Shown here piece by piece: positions 30,196 to 34,240 of a stretch of DNA of 34,240 bases. Origin of the DNA: JABWBJ01 sp035646395 (GTDB lineage Bacteria; Gemmatimonadota; Gemmatimonadetes; Gemmatimonadales; Gemmatimonadaceae); assembly GCA_035646395.1 (NCBI GenBank), contig DASRPK010000101.1, positions 1 to 34,240 of the forward strand, given 5' to 3'. Numbering within the stretch: the stretch's first letter is position 1; every line of letters starts with the position of its first letter. The notes beneath the pieces were generated by a model. That model had not been told where the DNA came from. It made no database searches and worked only from the letters and a program-made list of their open reading frames with translations. Both the position numbers and the translations under genes were made by a program.

Positions 30196-33100
30196 TAACG
30201 GGCTTCAACCACCGTTCCCAACCGCCTAACGGCCGCCAGCGACGTCCTCGCCTGACTCAAGCGTGATCGTGCCGCGGTCAGCACCTGGTTGGTGGGTGCG
30301 TTATCGGAATCCTCGATCACGTTATAAAGCGTCATCAGCTCGTTCTGGAGCTGCGGGAGGCTCGCGATCTGCACGAGCCCGCGACCGGCAGGTTGCGCAC
30401 CTCGGCCTCCGCGCCCTGCGCGGGCTCCTTCGATGATTGCGAGCTGGCGATCAAAATTCGCCAGCGAGTCGGCGCGTGGGCCGCGCGTGTCGGCGGTTTG
30501 CTGCCGGATGCTCTCGCGCAGTGCGGTCACTCGAGGCCGCGCCTCAGCGATCGAGTTGACGGCGCGGTAGATCGCATGCTGCAGGGAATCACGGCTAGCC
30601 AGGGAGGCTGCCGGTGTCTTCACCCGCGGGTCCATCCGCACGCGAACGGGCTGCGTCAACGTGTCGCCGTTCACCAGCAATCGAACCGTGTACGTTCCCG
30701 GAGTGACAAACGGGCCTAACGGTTCCGGAACAGTCCGGCCGGGAATCGCCGAAATGGGGAACGAGAAGTTCGCCACGTTAGGCCTCGCATACCGGAGGTC
30801 CCAGGTGAAGCGATGGAGGCCGGCGTCGGCCTTCAGCTCGGGCCAGGGTGCGATCCACCAATCGGGCCAATGCCCTTCGGTGCGTGGATCCGGGTTCGAG
30901 TTCACGCCCTTCTCGTACCGCCTGACGACTGTACTGTCGGCGGCGACAATTTCCAGGCTGAGCTGGGACGCCGGTTCACGAAGGTGGTAGGAGATCACCA
31001 CGCCGTCGGGAGGGTTCTCCGATCGCGGCTCGTCAACCGGCATCGGTGTGTCCGTGTACATGCTGAATCGCACGCGAGTGGCGAGGCCCGGGCGGAACAG
31101 GTGTGCCGGTTTCGCGAGCACGTCTGGCGTCACCTGGCGCAGCGGCGTGATGTCATCGAGGATCCAGAAGCCGCGTCCGTGTGTGCCGACGACGACGTCA
31201 TCGTCCTTGATGACGAGGTCGCGAATCGACGTCGCCGGCATGTTGATGCGGAGCGACTGCCAGCGGTCGCCGTCATCGAATGAGACCCAGACCTGCGTCT
31301 CGCTGCCGGCGAACAGCAAGCCTCGACGGCGCGGATCTTCGCGCACAACATTGATCGTCGCACCGGAGTCGATGCCGTTCACGATTTCGGTCCACGTCCG
31401 CCCTCCATCGCGCGTGCGATAAATGTGCGGGCGCAGGTCGTCGAGGCGAAGCGTGTTGATCGCCGCGTACGCGGTCAGCGTATCGAAGTGCGAGGCATCC
31501 ATGAGGGACACTTTCGCCCACGGCTTCAGCTCCGGAGGCGTCACGTTCCGCCAGGTGGTTCCTCCGTTGCGCGTCATGTGAATGAGTCCGTCATCGGAGC
31601 CGGCCCAGATGATGTTCTCCCTGATATAGGACGGCGCGATGGTGTACACGACGCCGGGGTGGCGCGCGATCGCCGTCGGCGTCGTGCTGTACACACCGAC
31701 GTTAGGCGGTACGATCGAGTCCTTCCGCGTCAGGTCGGGGCTGATCTCCTTCCACTTGTTCCCGCCGTCGACCGTTTCCCAGATCGTGTTCGCCCCGAAA
31801 TACAGCTTGCGCGGGTTCACCGGGGAGAACAGGATCGGCGCCGTGCGTAACATCCGGTAATTCGCGTCACGGAACGGCTTCGGGGCGACGTTCTGCGTCT
31901 GCCCGGTGCGGTAGTCGAAACGCGTGACTTTCCCGCCATACATGATGTTCGGGTCGAGCGGATCAGGCGCGACGTAGCCATACTCCTCGACGCCCACCGG
32001 ATGCCAGTCGCGGAACGTGATCTGTCCGTCGTTGGCCCGGCTTGGGACACAAACCGAACCAGATTCCTGCTGCCCGCCACAGACGCGATACGGCCAGGAG
32101 TTGTCGGCCGTGACGTGATACAGTTGCGCCGTGGGCTGGTTGTACCAGGAACTCCACGTCCGGCCACCGTTCACCGTGATGACGGCGCCCTGGTCAGAGG
32201 CCAGGAGCATGACGTCGGGGTTGTCTGGATTGATCCAGAACCGGTGATAATCATCCCCACCAGGCGCGCCGCGAAACATCTGCCAGGTGGAGCCGCCATC
32301 GGTCGACTTCCACGCAACGATGCTTCCGCTGTACACGATGTTCGCGTTTTTCGGATCGACCTTGAGCTCCGCAAAGTCGGAACCACGGTTATGCACGCGC
32401 GCGTCGTTGCTGACCTTCCGCCAGTTGCCCCCCGCGTCGTCGGAGCGATAGATGCCGCTGCGTGTGCCGGCGTCGATCGTCACGTACAACCGCTGCGGGT
32501 CGTTCGGCGCAATCGCCAGGCCGATACGGCCCAGCCCCTCGGCGAACGTGGGCAGTCCGGTCATGATGGACGTCCACGTCGCGCCTCCATCGGTCGACTT
32601 GAACAAGCCACTGCCCGGGCCCTGCCACACGCCGTTCTCCCACGGCCCCTGCCGCGATTCCCACGTCGCCAGGTAAAGCGTGTTGGGATCGTTGGCGGCA
32701 AAGGCGACGTCGATGGCGCCGGTGTTGACGTCCTTGTACCAGACGCGCTGGAATGAGCGCCCGCCATCGGTGGAGCGATACAGACCGCGCTCCTCGTTAG
32801 GCCCGTACGGATGTCCGAGGACCGCCACATACAGGCGGTCGGGATTCCGGGGGTCGACGATGATCTGTGGGATCTGCTGCCCGTCGCGCAGGCCGAGGTG
32901 TGTCCACGTCTTGCCGGCGTCAGTGGACTTGTAGATCCCGTTGCCGGTGGAAAGGTCGGGACGCTGCAGGCCTTCACCACTGCCGACGTAAATGATGTTC
33001 GGATCCGACGGCGCGACGGCGATGGCGCCCACGGAACCGGTTGACTGGTCGTCGAAGATCGGAACCCAGGTGCGGCCGTAGTCGGTGGTCTTCCAGACAC

Positions 33101-33293
33101 CGCCATTGACCACGCCGATGTAGAAAACGTTAGGCTGCTGCGGCACTCCGGCCGCGGCTTTGGTGCGGCCGCCGCGATACGGACCGATATCGCGCCATTT
33201 GAGCTCCTTGAATAGCTCGCTCGACTGGGCACCGGCATTCACAGCGGGAAACAGCATAACGAACACGGATACGAACCGAAAAAGACGAATCAC
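30195..33293 (-). CDS. Exported BNR/Asp-box beta-propeller protein (sortilin/VPS10-like), 1032 residues
   Basis: The signal peptide is about 1-22 (VNAGAQ). It is followed by KWRDIGPYRGGR, typical of the large bacterial 'glycosyl hydrolase, BNR repeat' proteins, and then many Asp-box repeats: KTTDYGRTW, KSTDAGKTW, RSTDGGRSF, KSTDGGATW, RSDDAGGNW, KSTDGGSTW, ETVDGGNKW and RTRDGGRTW. These form one or two beta-propellers over about residues 40-730. A beta-rich domain (about 770-900) and a helical, Arg/Ala-rich tail (about 900-1032) follow. It is exported or surface-located. Enzymatic activity is unproved for this family; protein or glycan binding is as likely. The GTG start is supported by the signal peptide, and the gene ends CGT-TAG within GCCTAACG. 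Confidence 0.92.
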   Translation of the reverse strand: MIRLFRFVSVFVMLFPAVNAGAQSSELFKELKWRDIGPYRGGRTKAAAGVPQQPNVFYIGVVNGGVWKTTDYGRTWVPIFDDQSTGSVGAIAVAPSDPNIIYVGSGEGLQRPDLSTGNGIYKSTDAGKTWTHLGLRDGQQIPQIIVDPRNPDRLYVAVLGHPYGPNEERGLYRSTDGGRSFQRVWYKDVNTGAIDVAFAANDPNTLYLATWESRQGPWENGVWQGPGSGLFKSTDGGATWTSIMTGLPTFAEGLGRIGLAIAPNDPQRLYVTIDAGTRSGIYRSDDAGGNWRKVSNDARVHNRGSDFAELKVDPKNANIVYSGSIVAWKSTDGGSTWQMFRGAPGGDDYHRFWINPDNPDVMLLASDQGAVITVNGGRTWSSWYNQPTAQLYHVTADNSWPYRVCGGQQESGSVCVPSRANDGQITFRDWHPVGVEEYGYVAPDPLDPNIMYGGKVTRFDYRTGQTQNVAPKPFRDANYRMLRTAPILFSPVNPRKLYFGANTIWETVDGGNKWKEISPDLTRKDSIVPPNVGVYSTTPTAIARHPGVVYTIAPSYIRENIIWAGSDDGLIHMTRNGGTTWRNVTPPELKPWAKVSLMDASHFDTLTAYAAINTLRLDDLRPHIYRTRDGGRTWTEIVNGIDSGATINVVREDPRRRGLLFAGSETQVWVSFDDGDRWQSLRINMPATSIRDLVIKDDDVVVGTHGRGFWILDDITPLRQVTPDVLAKPAHLFRPGLATRVRFSMYTDTPMPVDEPRSENPPDGVVISYHLREPASQLSLEIVAADSTVVRRYEKGVNSNPDPRTEGHWPDWWIAPWPELKADAGLHRFTWDLRYARPNVANFSFPISAIPGRTVPEPLGPFVTPGTYTVRLLVNGDTLTQPVRVRMDPRVKTPAASLASRDSLQHAIYRAVNSIAEARPRVTALRESIRQQTADTRGPRADSLANFDRQLAIIEGARAGRGGRGAQPAGRGLVQIASLPQLQNELMTLYNVIEDSDNAPTNQVLTAARSRLSQARTSLAAVRRLGTVVEAR

Positions 33294-33379
33294 AGCGGAT
33301 CGCTCCAGAATGGGCTGACTAGGAACGTGATGAGGCCGGCGTACTGTGGCCAGTGTTCCACCTCACTGCTTTATCAATT

Positions 33380-33414
33380 GCCGGTCGCCGGTCGCTGCGC
33401 GCTGGTCGCTACTG
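33380..33414 (-). repeat. GCCGGTC-type heptamer array after a gene end
   Basis: Five 7-bp steps (GCCGGTC, GCCGGTC, GCTGCGC, GCTGGTC, GCTACTG) directly follow the stop codon of the 145-residue gene. They are degenerate except for the first two. The 33294-33379 stretch between them and the BNR start holds no gene and presumably the BNR promoter. Confidence 0.45.
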
Positions 33415-33852
33415 TCACCCCGGACAGCGTATGGCCCGAGCTTTCGCGTGCGAGGGCGTCTTGCCGGCGTCGGCGACGAGCGCGATCGCGTTTCCAGTCA
33501 TTTCCCGACCCTCGACGAGCGTACTGTCGAAATCGACTTTCACGCCTACCGGCCACCATTCGGGGAAGAGCACGACCGACCAGCCGACTTTCGTCTGCTC
33601 CCAGTACATCGCCTTGTTGCGCACTGCGGTGGAATCCTTCGCAAAGACCGAGTCGCGGACGCGCTGCACGCGATCGGCGAGGTCGCCGGCTCGGCCATCG
33701 TGGCCGGCTCCTACCCAATTGAGCGGCGGGTTCCAGGCGCCAAACGCAAAGCGCCAGCACTTCGATGACGGCGCTTCGGTTGCCGTTTGTGCGACAGCGC
33801 GTTGTGTCGCGGTCATGAGGACGAAAACGATGATTGCGAGCCTGTACAGCAC
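33415..33852 (-). CDS. Small exported hypothetical protein, 145 residues
   Basis: I do not recognise it. It has a signal peptide (about 1-22, cleavage near AVA-Q) and a mature domain with one Cys followed by WRFAFGAWNPPLNWVG. A charged segment and a strand-rich tail follow: WSVVLFPEWWPVGVKVDFDSTL, then MTGNAIALVAD. High aromatic content suggests a small beta-barrel or ligand-binding domain. GTG 33852 is chosen because GGAGGG lies 7 bp upstream and it starts two bases after the stop of the upstream membrane-protein gene; an open frame of 128 codons further upstream overlaps that gene. It is probably co-transcribed with the membrane protein and acts in the periplasm. Confidence 0.65.
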   Translation of the reverse strand: MLYRLAIIVFVLMTATQRAVAQTATEAPSSKCWRFAFGAWNPPLNWVGAGHDGRAGDLADRVQRVRDSVFAKDSTAVRNKAMYWEQTKVGWSVVLFPEWWPVGVKVDFDSTLVEGREMTGNAIALVADAGKTPSHAKARAIRCPG

Positions 33853-33854
33853 CT

Positions 33855-34169
33855 TCAAACCCTCCGGAGTCTCCCTGAAAGTATCAGGAGGACAGTCGCT
33901 GCGGCCGAACAGACCGCTGCCGCAACCACGCTTCCGAAGCCTGCCGCGAGCGGATGTAACGGCAAGCCCGCGAGAACGGCCAGCGCTTCCGACGACGAGA
34001 CCCACACGCCGCGCATCGCGAACATTGCGAGGATCGGCAGCGTTGCGGCGACCGCCACACCGGCGGCCCGCGGTACATGCGGAATCCGCAGCGCCGTCAG
34101 GAAAATGGCGAGGACTGCCGTCCACAAGGCGATCACGACGAGCGGATAGACACGGCGCAGGGATGTCAT
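33855..34169 (-). CDS. Small integral membrane protein, 104 residues
   Basis: Predicted inner-membrane protein with about three hydrophobic helices (about 9-30, 36-58 and 75-97), a basic start (TSLRRVYP) and a basic end (SGRLRRV), so the termini probably face opposite sides. No family motif is recognised. ATG 34169 overlaps the probable stop of a gene entering from the window end by an ATGA, and the secreted-protein gene follows after two bases, which suggests a three-gene operon. It may be an accessory membrane subunit, but its function is unknown. Confidence 0.6.
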   Translation of the reverse strand: MTSLRRVYPLVVIALWTAVLAIFLTALRIPHVPRAAGVAVAATLPILAMFAMRGVWVSSSEALAVLAGLPLHPLAAGFGSVVAAAVCSAAATVLLILSGRLRRV

Positions 34170-34240
34170 CGCCCGCGCGCCGCCAGGCGCTTGCGCGCAC
34201 AATTCTTCGCTTCCCAGCTTCGGCCACCATCGACACTGCG
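34166..34240 (-). CDS. Partial 3' end of a gene cut by the window edge
   Basis: The last 24 codons of an open frame entering from beyond 34240 end in TGA that overlaps ATG 34169. The visible peptide contains SVDGGRSW, which matches the Asp-box consensus SxDxGxSW, then a basic tail ending LAARGR. It may be the end of another BNR-type protein, but 24 residues are too few to be sure. Confidence 0.3.
   Translation of the reverse strand, partial: RSVDGGRSWEAKNCARKRLAARGR

Overview
The window is about 34 kb of GC-rich bacterial chromosome with closely packed genes. I recognise no rRNA, tRNA, CRISPR array, transposase or phage gene. The gene content suggests a member of the Gemmatimonadota or a close relative. 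It has many small secreted proteins with carboxypeptidase-regulatory-like and TonB-plug-like domains, a membrane-anchored Ser/Thr kinase with a large extracytoplasmic part, a 1000-residue BNR/Asp-box protein, an S41 peptidase and many exported proteins with Gram-negative signal peptides or lipoboxes. This placement is inferred from gene style; no marker gene proves it.

Layout: (1) 0-2.5 kb: exported S41 peptidase, translationally coupled to a TIGR01777-type NAD(P)-dependent epimerase. (2) 2.5-6.1 kb: single genes for an RtcB-type RNA ligase (-), a DinB-like metalloprotein (+), an exported class A beta-lactamase-like serine hydrolase (-) and an unrecognised 155-residue protein (+). (3) 6.2-8.8 kb: two convergent lytic transglycosylase genes, one a LysM lipoprotein, separated by a striking repeat hairpin. 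(4) 8.9-10.5 kb: moaC and holB (-). (5) 10.7-17.5 kb: an amidase, then an operon reading M28 peptidase > oligopeptide-binding lipoprotein > OppB-type > OppC-type permease (-), with stop/start overlaps and no ATPase gene. This looks like peptide uptake and breakdown. (6) 17.75-24.76 kb: six consecutive paralogous exported proteins that end where a TonB receptor would begin its barrel, converging by overlapping stop codons on a Ser/Thr kinase (-). (7) 26.9-29.2 kb: FMN-binding PPOX-like protein, methyltransferase and HExxH metallopeptidase-like protein (-). (8) 29.3-34.2 kb: Tat-exported intradiol dioxygenase (+), the BNR protein (-) and a small membrane/secreted gene cluster cut by the window end.

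Three patterns stand out. First is the six-gene 'plug-only' array, whose members keep a conserved frame around a variable, Cys-containing loop. Second, the octamer CGTTAGGC (reverse complement GCCTAACG) occurs 17 times by my reading, in all reading frames and on both strands. It forms the stop codon of several genes and is nearly absent from 16-30 kb. Third, about a dozen intergenic elements have short tandem periods of 7, 8 or 9 bp. Their unit sequences differ, and they are often arranged as inverted arms next to gene starts or ends.
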